From an uncultured Flavobacteriales bacterium (GTDB taxonomy: Bacteria; Bacteroidota; Bacteroidia; Palsa-965), in assembly GCA_903873905.1 (NCBI GenBank), contig CAIQQJ010000019.1, forward strand, positions 1 to 63,481: a stretch of DNA of 63,481 bases, written 5' to 3'. Of the stretch, positions 52,978-62,450 are shown piece by piece. Position 1 is the first letter of the stretch. Every line of letters starts with the position of its first letter. The position numbers and the translations under genes were made by a program. Below the pieces are notes generated by a model. It searched no databases. It had not been told where the DNA came from and was given only the letters and a program-made list of their open reading frames with translations.

Positions 52978-54387
52978 TTAGAACCGGAAATAGATAAACG
53001 GATAACTTTTTATTCCGCTGAACAACATAATGCACATCAGCATTACAAAATAAAAACTCCAACGCAAGAAAACCTTTTTTCCTCCAAGCCAATTATCAAT
53101 TCGGTTTTTTCTGATGAGTATTTCAACAGCAATAAAAATCAAGAATGGAATCAATACCCACCATTGAATGAGCAGTGGTGTTATTTTTTCCTTGGATGAA
53201 TAAATTATTGCATGGATAATTTGTTTTGCATTCGTCATGTTTTCTGCCCGAAAAAATATCCAGATAAAAGTGACGATCAAAAATGTTTTTACTCCATGAA
53301 TGAATTTCACCATTCTATTTTGAGCCATTTTTTCAATGAATGAAATTTTCATCACACCATATTCCAGCAGATAAGCCAATCCATGCAATGCTCCCCAAAT
53401 GATAAACGTGTAATTAGCGCCATGCCAAAATCCACTCAAGGCAAAAAGGAAAAGAATATTGATAATGAACCGAAACAAATTCACACGACTTCCACCCATC
53501 GGAATAAAAACATAATCACGGAACCACGAGCTCAATGAAATGTGCCAACGTTTCCAAAAATCACGAATACTTGTTGCGAAATACGGCTGCTTGAAATTAT
53601 CCATCAAATTAATTCCCATCATCTTTGCCGCGCCCAATGCAATGGTGGAGTAGCCATAAAAATCTGCGTAAATCTGCAATGAAAAAGCGATCAAGGCGGT
53701 AATGACAGAAAGTTGTGAGAATTTTTCAGGATGTTCATAAACCGCGTTGACAATTGGCGCCATATTATCTGCAATGCACATCTTCACAAACAATCCATAC
53801 AAAACCATTTTAAATCCCGCAGCAATATTTTCATAAGCATAAGGATGATTTTCACGCAACTGAACTCCCAATCGATTATAACGCTCAATTGGTCCAGCAA
53901 CCATTTGTGGAAAAAACAAAACGTAATTCGCGAAATATCCTATATGCCTTTCCGCTTTTTGTTTTCCCCTATAAACTTCAATCGTGTAACTCAAGGATTG
54001 AAAGGTGTGGAAGGAAAGTCCAATCGGCAATAAAATATCCGAAACATGCATCGACGTTTTGAAATGTGCAAAAACAGAAAAATCAATCCACGATGTAGCA
54101 AGGAAATTTGAATATTTGAAATAGCCGAGTATTCCAATATTTCCCACCACACTCAAAATCAAGAATAATTTTCGCCTAAACCCTTTTGCGTTTTCCATTT
54201 TCAATCCGCAGAAGTAGTCAATGAGAATTACCGCGAATAAAATGAGAACATAGGGCGGATAAAAAACCATATAGAAATAACAACTCGCCACAAACAACAA
54301 AATCCAGCGCGACCGATTCGGAATGAGATAATACATCCCAATCACGACTGGAAGAAAAAGGAGAAAGTTTAAAGTGTTAAAAAGCAT
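52978..54387 (-). CDS. MBOAT O-acyltransferase (AlgI-like)
   Basis: A 469-residue membrane-bound O-acyltransferase with about 10-12 helices. The signature WHISLSSWFRDY is at 281-292, and the catalytic His pair sits at His322 (GFWHGAN) and His335 (GALHGL). AlgI-type enzymes pass acyl groups across the inner membrane to acetylate a surface polysaccharide or other acceptor. It follows an SGNH-like gene on the same strand, 72 bp away, matching the usual MBOAT plus SGNH pairing. The acceptor is unknown. Confidence 0.92.
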   Translation of the reverse strand: MLFNTLNFLLFLPVVIGMYYLIPNRSRWILLFVASCYFYMVFYPPYVLILFAVILIDYFCGLKMENAKGFRRKLFLILSVVGNIGILGYFKYSNFLATSWIDFSVFAHFKTSMHVSDILLPIGLSFHTFQSLSYTIEVYRGKQKAERHIGYFANYVLFFPQMVAGPIERYNRLGVQLRENHPYAYENIAAGFKMVLYGLFVKMCIADNMAPIVNAVYEHPEKFSQLSVITALIAFSLQIYADFYGYSTIALGAAKMMGINLMDNFKQPYFATSIRDFWKRWHISLSSWFRDYVFIPMGGSRVNLFRFIINILFLFALSGFWHGANYTFIIWGALHGLAYLLEYGVMKISFIEKMAQNRMVKFIHGVKTFLIVTFIWIFFRAENMTNAKQIIHAIIYSSKEKITPLLIQWWVLIPFLIFIAVEILIRKNRIDNWLGGKKVFLRWSFYFVMLMCIMLFSGIKSYPFIYFRF

Positions 54388-54459
54388 TTATTCGTATTAG
54401 ATAATTCTTGGCAAATCTGCAATTCCTATTTCATTCCATTTTTAATTCACGCAATATTT

Positions 54460-55476
54460 TTATTTTAAATAAACAGCCGCAGTGGCAAAAACATTTCCTG
54501 CAATTCTAATTCTTCCCGATTGCACATAATGTTCCGTTGTCCAATCCTGATCACAAAACTCTTTTCCATTCACCAATTCCAGATTGTCAACTACGATTAC
54601 GCCATTCTTGTTATAACGTTGCATCAACAAATCACGGTTCTGTTTTATCAGTGAAACCAATTCCTTTCCAACTAATGAATCCGCATACTGAACATTTTCT
54701 GCGAGCAGATTAAATACGAGATGGAGATTTTTTTCTTTCGCCACTTTTACAATTTCATCAAAATCTTTAATACGAGGATTCGTCAACGTGTCAATTGAAA
54801 ATCCGTAAGTCTTGATGTAGGCACAAGTCAAATCACGGGTTTTCGGTTGGTCAAAAAGTTTGCTGAAAATTGCACCATCCCAATCTTTTACATTTTTGTA
54901 GGGGAAATTTTCCGGAACAATTATCGGATCATGTTTCCAATGATGCGCTCTTTCTTTGTTTCTCAGATATTCCACTTTGTCGTCATAAGCTGAAAATGAA
55001 ATCATCAATTTTTTTATGATCGCAGGCAATTGCGCATACATCACATTTGCGCGCATCAAGGGCGTTTCCAATTTGGAATTGATCCAATCCGCATCGAAAG
55101 AACGAAGATTCATGGTGACAATAATCGTTTTCACTTTTGAATCGGGGCGAATGTTTTTTATTAATTCGAGATAAGTTTTTGCATGAATTGCTGCATGCTG
55201 AATGGTTCCCAAACTTTTATTTTTCAATTGATCCGCAATCAATTCACTGATCGATTTTTTGCAGGTATCATAATAGCCGGTAGTGGCATTGGAAGATTCA
55301 GCAAAATAAATAATGTCATTTACATTTTGGAGGCTGTCCAATTCCAAAAGCATTTTCGCATCTGTCTCGATGAGATCATCCTTGTAAAACCATTTGGAGT
55401 AAATGATATTGGAAAGGAATAAACTCACAACGAGCAAAACACCTAGCGCCGCAAATTTTATTCCTGTTTGTTTCAT
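54460..55476 (-). CDS. SGNH-hydrolase-like exported protein, partner of MBOAT
   Basis: A 338-residue protein anchored by an N-terminal membrane helix (about 7-26). The segment YFAESSNATTGYYD (nucleophile candidate Ser61 or Ser62) and the C-terminal DQDWTTEHYVQSG (Asp311, His316) look like the first and last blocks of an SGNH/GDSL hydrolase such as AlgJ/AlgX or DltD. The middle block TIIVTMNLRSFDAD could supply Asn. Next to an MBOAT gene it most likely finishes transfer of the acyl group in the periplasm. I do not recognise a specific family, so the call rests on motifs plus context. Confidence 0.6.
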   Translation of the reverse strand: MKQTGIKFAALGVLLVVSLFLSNIIYSKWFYKDDLIETDAKMLLELDSLQNVNDIIYFAESSNATTGYYDTCKKSISELIADQLKNKSLGTIQHAAIHAKTYLELIKNIRPDSKVKTIIVTMNLRSFDADWINSKLETPLMRANVMYAQLPAIIKKLMISFSAYDDKVEYLRNKERAHHWKHDPIIVPENFPYKNVKDWDGAIFSKLFDQPKTRDLTCAYIKTYGFSIDTLTNPRIKDFDEIVKVAKEKNLHLVFNLLAENVQYADSLVGKELVSLIKQNRDLLMQRYNKNGVIVVDNLELVNGKEFCDQDWTTEHYVQSGRIRIAGNVFATAAVYLK

Positions 55477-55498
55477 CTTTCTAAATGTGAATTGAAAA

Positions 55499-56833
55499 TT
55501 ATATCAAACCCCTTGCCTTCAATTCCAAATATTTATTAATTGTATTAACTGTCAAATTCTGTGGCGAAGTATAAACTGCATGAATGGCATATTTCTCCAA
55601 TTCCTTCACAATTAATTTTTTCTCATAGGTAAATTTCTCTGCGATGGTCTGATAATAAATTTCCTGCATTGATTCCGGTTTCTTGTCGAGGAACGCGCGC
55701 AATTCTGTATTCTCAAAAAATATCACCACCAACAAATGATCTTTCGCCAACCGTCTGAAATATTGCAATTGCCTTTGCATACTCGAAAGCGTTTCGAAAT
55801 TCGTAAATAACAAAAGCAAACTTCGCTGGGTAATTCTTTGTTTGATCGTTGCATATAGTTTTCCGTAATCAGATTCCTGATAACCGGTTTTTGCTCCAAA
55901 CAAAACTTCCATGATGTTGTGCATCTGCAAACCTTTTCGCTCTGCCGCTAAAACCTTGTGCACTTTACTCGAAAAAGTAACAAGACCCGCTTTGTCATAT
56001 TTCAACATCGCGATATTTGAAATCACCAAACTTGCATTGATGGCATAATCCAACAAAGTCATTTCCTCGAATGGCATTTTCATTACACGCCCCATATCAA
56101 TGAGCGCATAAACCTGTTGCGACTTTTCATCCTGATAGGTATTCACCATCAATCGTCCTCGACGCGCAGTTGCTTTCCAATTCACCGTGCGCGGATCGTC
56201 ACCTGCAACATAATCCTTGATTACATCAAACTCCCTGTTCTGTCCAACACGACGAATCTTTTTTATTCCCGCTTCATTCAATCGATTTGAAATAGCAAGC
56301 AATTCATAACGGCGCATCTGAATGAAGGAAGGATACACCGGAACCATTTGATCATTGTCAAATTTATAACGGCGTTGCAGCAATCCCAAAACGGATTTCA
56401 CAAAAACATTCACTGCACCGAAAACATACTCACCACGTTTCACAGGACGAACTCTGTAGGTAAGTAATTTTGATTTGAAAGGAGCAATCGTAGCTTTGAA
56501 ACGGAGATCACGCGCTTGAAACTGAACGGGCAATTCATCAATGATGGAAAGGAAAACCGGAAAAGGATATTTATTTTCCAATTGAATCCGAATATCATTC
56601 AAATCTCCATTCGACAATTTCTCCATCATGTCACGTCGCGCAAAAATTCCATTGCGTCTGCTCCACAACAAAAGCAAATCAGCAGCAATGATGCAAGGGA
56701 AAACCAAAGTGGAAATTTTCGCAATGTTAAAGAGCAAAGGATAAAAATATGCGACAAGGCAAAGCGTTGCCAAGAGTCCGCATACAATGAAGAAGCGACT
56801 GGAAAAATAAAACGAACGGAAAAAACGAAGCAT
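55499..56833 (-). CDS. DUF58 domain protein
   Basis: A 444-residue protein with two N-terminal membrane helices (about 15-55), a beta-sandwich region and the DUF58 core DYVAGDDPRTVNWKATARRG at 207-226, followed by a von Willebrand A-like fold (VYALIDMGRVMKMPF). It works with a MoxR ATPase, whose stop codon lies four bases upstream. The ATG at 56833 is chosen over a TTG directly before it. The role is unknown; in related clusters it is linked to envelope or stress functions. Confidence 0.88.
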   Translation of the reverse strand: MLRFFRSFYFSSRFFIVCGLLATLCLVAYFYPLLFNIAKISTLVFPCIIAADLLLLWSRRNGIFARRDMMEKLSNGDLNDIRIQLENKYPFPVFLSIIDELPVQFQARDLRFKATIAPFKSKLLTYRVRPVKRGEYVFGAVNVFVKSVLGLLQRRYKFDNDQMVPVYPSFIQMRRYELLAISNRLNEAGIKKIRRVGQNREFDVIKDYVAGDDPRTVNWKATARRGRLMVNTYQDEKSQQVYALIDMGRVMKMPFEEMTLLDYAINASLVISNIAMLKYDKAGLVTFSSKVHKVLAAERKGLQMHNIMEVLFGAKTGYQESDYGKLYATIKQRITQRSLLLLFTNFETLSSMQRQLQYFRRLAKDHLLVVIFFENTELRAFLDKKPESMQEIYYQTIAEKFTYEKKLIVKELEKYAIHAVYTSPQNLTVNTINKYLELKARGLI

Positions 56834-56837
56834 CAAT

Positions 56838-57815
56838 TTATCTAGGAATTTCTACTTGTTGTATGATTTGACGAACAACATCTTTTGAAGTTTGTCCTTC
56901 CATTTCTTTTTCAGGCGTTAGCATCACACGATGTTGCAAAACTGCTGGTGCTACTTCACGAATATCATCGGGCGTAACAAAATCTCTTCCTCGCATCGCA
57001 GCAATCGCTTTGGATGAAGTGAGAATTGCCAATGAAGCACGCGGTGAAGCGCCAAGGTACAATGCGCTGTTATTTCTTGTTTGTCCAACAATCTGCGCAA
57101 TGTATCCCAACAAATTTGGTTCGATATGCAAACTATAAACCTTCTCGCGATAACCTTTTAATTCTTCAGCGGAAATTACTGGTTTCACACTATCAAGATC
57201 CAATGAATTTTTTCTCGAATGCCAATCCGAAAGAATTTTTGTTTCATTCGCCAATGTCGGATAATCAACATCGATCTTAAAAAGGAAACGATCCAATTGC
57301 GCTTCTGGCAAACGATAAGTTCCTTCTTGCTCAACAGGATTCTGCGTTCCTACAACCATAAATGGAACTTCAAGCTTGTAAGTTTTTCCATCCACAGTCA
57401 CCTGACGCTCTTCCATGGATTCAAAAAGCGCAGATTGTGTTTTTGCAGGAGCACGATTGATTTCATCAATGAGAACAATGTTTGAAAAAATCGGCCCTGG
57501 ACGAAATTCAAATTCATTCGATTTCAAACTGAACACACTTGTTCCCACAACATCCGATGGCATCAAATCGGGTGTGAATTGAATTCGGGAAAATTTCACA
57601 GACACCGTTCGTGCAAGTAATTTCGCCGTCAATGTTTTCGCAACACCAGGAACGCCTTCGATTAGAACGTGTCCATCCGAAAGCAATGCAGCAATCAGCA
57701 AATCGATTGTGCGTTCTTGTCCGACAATTATTTTTCCTATTTCAGCGCGAACGTTTGCAACTGCCTGTTGTAAATCATCGAGATTAATTCGGTTGACATA
57801 AGTTTCTTGTTCCAT
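56838..57815 (-). CDS. MoxR-family AAA+ ATPase
   Basis: A 325-residue chaperone-type ATPase. Walker A is GVPGVAKT at 54-61, Walker B VLIDEIN at 114-120, and sensor 1 falls in VVGTQNPVEQEGTY. A C-terminal lid with LGASPRASLAILTSSKA completes the MoxR form. It is encoded between DUF4350 (155 bp upstream, with a hairpin in the gap) and DUF58 (overlapping or nearly so), and probably assembles or activates the von Willebrand-type partner. Confidence 0.93.
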   Translation of the reverse strand: MEQETYVNRINLDDLQQAVANVRAEIGKIIVGQERTIDLLIAALLSDGHVLIEGVPGVAKTLTAKLLARTVSVKFSRIQFTPDLMPSDVVGTSVFSLKSNEFEFRPGPIFSNIVLIDEINRAPAKTQSALFESMEERQVTVDGKTYKLEVPFMVVGTQNPVEQEGTYRLPEAQLDRFLFKIDVDYPTLANETKILSDWHSRKNSLDLDSVKPVISAEELKGYREKVYSLHIEPNLLGYIAQIVGQTRNNSALYLGASPRASLAILTSSKAIAAMRGRDFVTPDDIREVAPAVLQHRVMLTPEKEMEGQTSKDVVRQIIQQVEIPR

Positions 57816-57879
57816 GGAATTCTTATTTATTGAGTGAGTTTTTTTTCTATTAAACTTTTGTTGTGCACCAATTTTGACG

Positions 57880-57928
57880 TTTGACAGTTGATGTTTGATT
57901 TGTTTTCAATCCAACATCAACTATCAAA
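57880..57928. repeat. Heptamer-word palindrome, TTTGATG type
   Basis: TTTGACAGTTGATGTT (57880-57895) pairs with AACATCAACTATCAAA (57913-57928), 15 of 16 positions. The flanks carry the word TTTGACG / TTTGATT on the left and ATCAAAC on the right. It fills the gap between DUF4350 and moxR on the same strand. Confidence 0.85.
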
Positions 57929-57970
57929 AATCAAACATTTGTTCGAACCGAGAATTTTTTTCATATAATG

Positions 57971-59194
57971 TTATCGTTTACTGCGTTTATTAAATTCCCA
58001 TATGAGTTTATCTAGATTTTTCAAGTCCTTCTCTCCGCATCCTTGTGAATTTCGCAAATAATCCACTGTTGCAAAAAGATGTCTTACTTGATCTTTTGGT
58101 GTGCCGGAAAGATTTTCCATCCTTTCCAAAAATTTATCGTCGAAAATATTCGTCTGTGTAAAAAATCTCGAACGAATTGATTCAAGGAAATAATTAATCT
58201 TCTTGCGGACAATATCTGCATGGTTCCCTTGGTTGTAATATAATACACCCACTTGTTCAACAAACTCTAAAGTGGAATTGGAAGGTGGAACAACTATTGG
58301 AACAGGACGTTGACGGCGCTTGCCACCGAAGAACAAACCAATCAATCCCGCAATAACGACAATGAGATATCCCAATTTCAACGCGGGTTCAGAGAGCAGA
58401 TAACGACGTGAATCCTTGTTCTCAATTCGCCCAACTTTATAGTGTTCATCAAAATAAGTCGGTCGATCTTGCAAATAAGAAAGACAACGGAAAAGATATT
58501 TTGAAGTCGATCGGTCGGCTGCGTAATAATTTCCGAACGCATCTGGAAGCGTATGCAAGAGAAATTTCCCTTTACCAAAACTTACACTTACATAATTCGC
58601 CAAATTTTCTGAACCCGTTCCGAGGACGATAGTCTTGTTGGTATCGAGTTTTGTAAAAATCACAGAATAGGTTGTATGATCGAAACTCGCATTTTTCGAA
58701 AGATGAAGATTTGGATTGACAAGATTTGCTTCTGCAAATGCAGATCCACTATTCACAGCGCCACTGAAAGTACTTATGGAATCTTGATGAATATCGTACA
58801 TCAAAGGATCACCCACATCAATTTTCAATGTATCAGCAAGTGCCCCAAAGTTTCTTGCTGAAATAAAAACAGTATTGCCGGAAGAAACAAATTTGCAAAG
58901 TTGTGTCACATCCTGTTTGGAAGGTGCGAAATCCGTATTGACAAAAACGTAATTCTCATTGATGTGTGCGCCTTCCGATAATTTTTGATAAACAGTTAGA
59001 TCAACATCCTCCACTTTTGAACTCAGCATATTCTCAATGAAATCCTTCGCCACATAACAACCAAATGGAGATTTTGACGCTCCCGTATAATTCTCATCCC
59101 AATCAATTTGTTTCTGCGACGCTTCTTGTGAAACACGGTAAAGAAACACCACGACCAGTAGCAGAACAATATAATATGGCCAATTTTTTTTCAC
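57971..59194 (-). CDS. DUF4350 domain membrane protein
   Basis: A 407-residue protein with an N-terminal membrane helix (about 7-22), a periplasmic domain with KSPFGCYVAKDFIENML and YVFVNTDFAPSKQDV (DUF4350-like, related to GATase-type folds), and a second membrane helix near 270-288 (YLIVVIAGLIGLFFGG). A cytoplasmic tail of about 120 residues follows. The start is GTG at 59194; no ATG is available nearby. It belongs to the MoxR/DUF58 cluster. Function unknown. Confidence 0.8.
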   Translation of the reverse strand: MKKNWPYYIVLLLVVVFLYRVSQEASQKQIDWDENYTGASKSPFGCYVAKDFIENMLSSKVEDVDLTVYQKLSEGAHINENYVFVNTDFAPSKQDVTQLCKFVSSGNTVFISARNFGALADTLKIDVGDPLMYDIHQDSISTFSGAVNSGSAFAEANLVNPNLHLSKNASFDHTTYSVIFTKLDTNKTIVLGTGSENLANYVSVSFGKGKFLLHTLPDAFGNYYAADRSTSKYLFRCLSYLQDRPTYFDEHYKVGRIENKDSRRYLLSEPALKLGYLIVVIAGLIGLFFGGKRRQRPVPIVVPPSNSTLEFVEQVGVLYYNQGNHADIVRKKINYFLESIRSRFFTQTNIFDDKFLERMENLSGTPKDQVRHLFATVDYLRNSQGCGEKDLKNLDKLIWEFNKRSKR

Positions 59195-59240
59195 AGAATA
59201 TTTTCTTTTCTCGATTTTATTCTACTCAATCTTTTCTTTT

Positions 59241-59307
59241 CAAACAAAAAGTCGGCAGTCAGCGATCGGCAGTCAAATAAAATGACAGCAGATCGCTGAC
59301 TGCCGAC
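59241..59307 (-). terminator. 17-bp hairpin with U-tract after DUF4129 gene
   Basis: GTCGGCAGTCAGCGATC (59251-59267) pairs perfectly with GATCGCTGACTGCCGAC (59291-59307). The word CGGCAGTC occurs twice on the left. On the minus strand the stem is followed by TTTTTGTTTG. It lies five bases past the stop at 59312, so it should terminate or attenuate the operon before DUF4350. Confidence 0.85.
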
Positions 59308-59311
59308 CAAC

Positions 59312-60079
59312 CTAGTCACTGATATCTTTGTAAAGCATGGAAAACTTTTCTTCCGCATTTTTGTACGAAGACTCATCAACAGGAAATTCTCCATACCAGA
59401 TGTAATCGTAAACTTTACTCACATCTCCGAAATCCTGCTGGTATTTTGATCCACTCAATTCATAATAATAATCACTGTTTGTTTTGTCGATTTGCCAACG
59501 TAAAAGTTCTTTATCCGAAAATGTTTTTAAGGTTCGTAAAAACCAGAGTCGAATTGCAAGTCGGAAATCCTTTTTTGAAATCGCTTCCAGAATTTGTTGT
59601 TCGTAATTGATGTTGTGAATGTCTACATCTTCCAATGTGGCGTTTGGACTTTCCTTTCTTCTGGTTTTTCCTGCAAAGATTGTACTTACACCCGAATTTG
59701 TGACTTTGAGAATAACCAGAACAATTATGGTAACGATAATCAGAATCCACAAAATGTTCCAAGGATTAAAGGATTGATTATGATTGCCATTTTGAAAACT
59801 GTCAAGAACTTTTTCCCAGAATCCATTCCACATACGATCAAAAACATTCGGCTCCTGTTTTGATTTTACTTTATCTTGATCATATTTCCATGACTCATCG
59901 GAAAAATAATTTTCTTGGGAATTCTTTGACGGTTCACGTGGTGTAATGGAAGAAGAATCAAGTTGAATGTTTTTTTTGACTTCCGGATTTGCACATAGCC
60001 TTAATGAACCGGAGATTATCAAAATCACGGTCAATAAAAAACGCAAACGGTTTTTAATAGGTGTATTCAACACTTTCAT
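59312..60079 (-). CDS. DUF4129-like membrane protein
   Basis: A 255-residue protein with an N-terminal signal or membrane helix (about 10-28), a polar linker, a second helix (about 106-125, ILWILIIVTIIVLVIL) and a C-terminal cytoplasmic domain. AIRLWFLRTLKTFSDK followed by DYIWYGEFPVDE fits the DUF4129 pattern. It overlaps the previous gene by 26 bp. It is usually found with MoxR, DUF58 and DUF4350. Function unknown. Confidence 0.75.
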   Translation of the reverse strand: MKVLNTPIKNRLRFLLTVILIISGSLRLCANPEVKKNIQLDSSSITPREPSKNSQENYFSDESWKYDQDKVKSKQEPNVFDRMWNGFWEKVLDSFQNGNHNQSFNPWNILWILIIVTIIVLVILKVTNSGVSTIFAGKTRRKESPNATLEDVDIHNINYEQQILEAISKKDFRLAIRLWFLRTLKTFSDKELLRWQIDKTNSDYYYELSGSKYQQDFGDVSKVYDYIWYGEFPVDESSYKNAEEKFSMLYKDISD

Positions 60080-61028
60080 CCTCTTGTTTACTGCCGATCA
60101 TCTCGACAATTTTTTTTGTGCCTTCGCCATCAATTTTTTCCTTTGTTCCAAAAAATTGCAGTGCAACCGTTACACAAAAAACACTATTAATAATTGTTTT
60201 CGCGAATTCTCCCAATGAGAGTAAAGCCGTTTCCAGCAATTTCATATTCGCCGACTTATCCGACATCTCCAATGTGGAAAGTTGTGCAATCATCGCAATG
60301 ATTTGTGCGGGCATGGAAATGGCAGTTCCAACAATATAAAGTATTAGCCACATGCAAAAACAAATCATCCATGTCGACCACCAGTTACCTGAAAACATTT
60401 TCCCTGCAATTCCCATTGCCTTAAAAACATTTGCATTGTCATTTGCCGTTCGCGCGAAAAAAACTGAAAATATATAATACCAAAATGGGAAACGAATTAA
60501 TATATAAGCAAGCCATCCCGCAAAAATCATCAGGATCGCCGCGCCAATTGAAACTTGTGCAAGTCCATAAATGAGATAACCCAAAACAGTTGAGATCAAT
60601 GCAACAGAAAAAAACATCACAACGAATGCAAGCAGGTTTCCTAAAAAATCCTTCAATACAGAACGTGTCACATCATTGACCGTAAATTTTCCTTGCCCTT
60701 TTTCACGATACACTTTTACAAAATGACTCACTACAATTGCTGTAACCAATCCATTAATTCCCCAGCGAATTTGTGTGTAAATCTGAGTCAGGGCGATATA
60801 AGAACCAAACTTGCTGAACTCTGGCGTTTCGCCGGTTGCAATCAAATTCACTTGAAAAAACATGTTCAAGGTGCAAGTCAATAACGCAATCGGTCCAACG
60901 AGAAAAAGAATCGTTTTAAAAAACACGGAAAAATTTTCACGAATAAATCTTCGGGTCTCACCGAAAATTTTTCCGAAATTTCTCACCCGTTCAAACCTTA
61001 ATGGCGCTTGCGCTTCGCTCATATTCAT
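60054..61028 (-). CDS. Multi-pass membrane protein of the MoxR cluster
   Basis: A 324-residue protein with about six membrane helices (for example FVVMFFSVALISTVLGYLIYGL and LMIFAGWLAYILIRFPFWYY) and a charged C-terminal end. No catalytic motif is recognised. The layout resembles membrane domains found with glycerophosphodiesterases, but that is only a shape likeness. ATG codons at 61028 and 61022 are both possible; the start overlaps the end of the spoIIM-like gene. It overlaps DUF4129 by 26 bp. Confidence 0.7.
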   Translation of the reverse strand: MNMSEAQAPLRFERVRNFGKIFGETRRFIRENFSVFFKTILFLVGPIALLTCTLNMFFQVNLIATGETPEFSKFGSYIALTQIYTQIRWGINGLVTAIVVSHFVKVYREKGQGKFTVNDVTRSVLKDFLGNLLAFVVMFFSVALISTVLGYLIYGLAQVSIGAAILMIFAGWLAYILIRFPFWYYIFSVFFARTANDNANVFKAMGIAGKMFSGNWWSTWMICFCMWLILYIVGTAISMPAQIIAMIAQLSTLEMSDKSANMKLLETALLSLGEFAKTIINSVFCVTVALQFFGTKEKIDGEGTKKIVEMIGSKQEDESVEYTY

Positions 61029-62298
61029 CAATTTTCCCTGAACCTTTTCTGGCTATTGTTAAATCCTCCTCCACTACTTTTCCGCGACCAAGGAATGCAA
61101 ATAGGATACTTGCAATTCCAGCACAAAAACAAATAGCAAAGAAAATATAAGTTGCTCCTTCAGCAATATTATGCGTCACATAACCCATTATCAATCCGAT
61201 CGAAGGAAGCAGAAGGAGAAGTAATCCCAATAATAACAGGAATGCAAATCGTGGTGTGACGGTAACTTTTGAAAATAATTTTGTTCCGAGAAACATTAAA
61301 ACAGGAACCGGTCCCAATAAATAAAGCAGCAAGGGCGGATTTTTTTTGAATTTCCCATCAGCGAAAAATGGCCAGATGATAAAATACCAGATCATGAAAA
61401 AGAGCGAGCCAAAAATAATTGTCATGCGTGCATAATCATTCATCTCTGTATAACGCGTTACAAATCCTTCAAAAAATGCAGCGAGAAAAAAGAAAGGAAT
61501 TAATCCAACACCAATTTTCAAAGCTTCCCTCGCTCCACGCATAAACGAAACACCTCGCGGCCACGCACCCGGAAACCACAGTCCATTTCCCAATGCCATT
61601 CCTGCAGCCCCCGCCACAACGATGCACCAAATTTCAATCACACCATGAATCCACACGGTAAGAAATGCTTCATGCGCGAATCCATGTGCACTCAGAAAAT
61701 AAAAAAAAGTTCCGAGCATCACACCATTCCTGAATTGAAAAAATGCAACACCAAGCCAACCAAAAATTCCTGCAACAATACAAACCAATGCAACAAGAGA
61801 ATTGTTCATCGCTATTCCCAAAAACATGACGAAATGATTTTCCGATTTGTAAACAGCAAGCGGATCGCCTTTCTTCATGCTCTCAAGCGTATTATCCACA
61901 TAGGAATCTGGAAGAATTACGCGCACAAAACTTTCATCATGTTTTGCAGAAATTGCACCGAGCCAAACAGAAAAACCGAAAATCAAAAACGTGATCAACA
62001 AATTCAAACGGTGTTTCGCCATCGTTCTTGGAATCTCATGTGTCCAAAAGGTTATCAGGCGAGAACGTTTTTCTTTTTTGTTTTTATAAATCTCTTGATG
62101 AATTTGCGCAGCTAGACCGTTGAGATATTTTTCTGTATTTGATCCCGGATAAAAAGTATGCGCCCACGACAAATCATCAGTGATCCTAATAAAAAGATCA
62201 GCCAATGCATCAGGATTTTGTCCCTCATTCGAGTTCAGTAATTTCTCGAATTGCTGCCACTTTTCGTGGTTCTGTTTTAGGAAGGTGATTTCCTTCAT
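60991..62298 (-). CDS. SpoIIM (DUF95) family membrane protein
   Basis: A 435-residue membrane protein with about 7-8 helices. The N-terminal cytoplasmic segment (WQQFEKLLNSNEGQNPDALAD) is followed by a first helix near 98-115 and the family block VALVCIVAGIFGWLGVAFFQFRNG with HGVIEIWCIVVAGAAGMALG. It is first in the cluster and divergent from the RDD gene. In Bacillus, SpoIIM is part of engulfment machinery; here the family is a general envelope protein of unknown role. Confidence 0.85.
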   Translation of the reverse strand: MKEITFLKQNHEKWQQFEKLLNSNEGQNPDALADLFIRITDDLSWAHTFYPGSNTEKYLNGLAAQIHQEIYKNKKEKRSRLITFWTHEIPRTMAKHRLNLLITFLIFGFSVWLGAISAKHDESFVRVILPDSYVDNTLESMKKGDPLAVYKSENHFVMFLGIAMNNSLVALVCIVAGIFGWLGVAFFQFRNGVMLGTFFYFLSAHGFAHEAFLTVWIHGVIEIWCIVVAGAAGMALGNGLWFPGAWPRGVSFMRGAREALKIGVGLIPFFFLAAFFEGFVTRYTEMNDYARMTIIFGSLFFMIWYFIIWPFFADGKFKKNPPLLLYLLGPVPVLMFLGTKLFSKVTVTPRFAFLLLLGLLLLLLPSIGLIMGYVTHNIAEGATYIFFAICFCAGIASILFAFLGRGKVVEEDLTIARKGSGKIDEYERSASAIKV

Positions 62299-62319
62299 AC
62301 GTGGATAGCGAAGTTAGGG

Positions 62320-62444
62320 AAAAGTGGCAAGTGACAAGTGAGAAGTGGCAGGTGAAAAAAATAATTTCATTTTAATTTTCCACTCCCACATTTCTTACAT
62401 TAGCGCTGTATAAAGCATATTTCCCCTTGTCACCTGTCACTTTT
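62320..62444. repeat. Heptamer-word palindrome, AGTGACA type, in a divergent gap
   Basis: The left block holds AGTGGCA AGTGACA AGTGAGA AGTGGCA GGTGAAA (62323-62357). AAAAGTGGCAAGTGACAAG (62320-62338) pairs with CTTGTCACCTGTCACTTTT (62426-62444) with two mismatches. Five Ts follow the right arm, six bases before the RDD start codon. Both flanking genes are transcribed away from it, so it is not an ordinary terminator of either. Confidence 0.88.
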
Positions 62445-62450
62445 TAAAAG

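Noticed and set aside
61645-62115. 156-residue plus-strand frame
   Set aside because: It is opposite the SpoIIM-like membrane gene and has no domain character.
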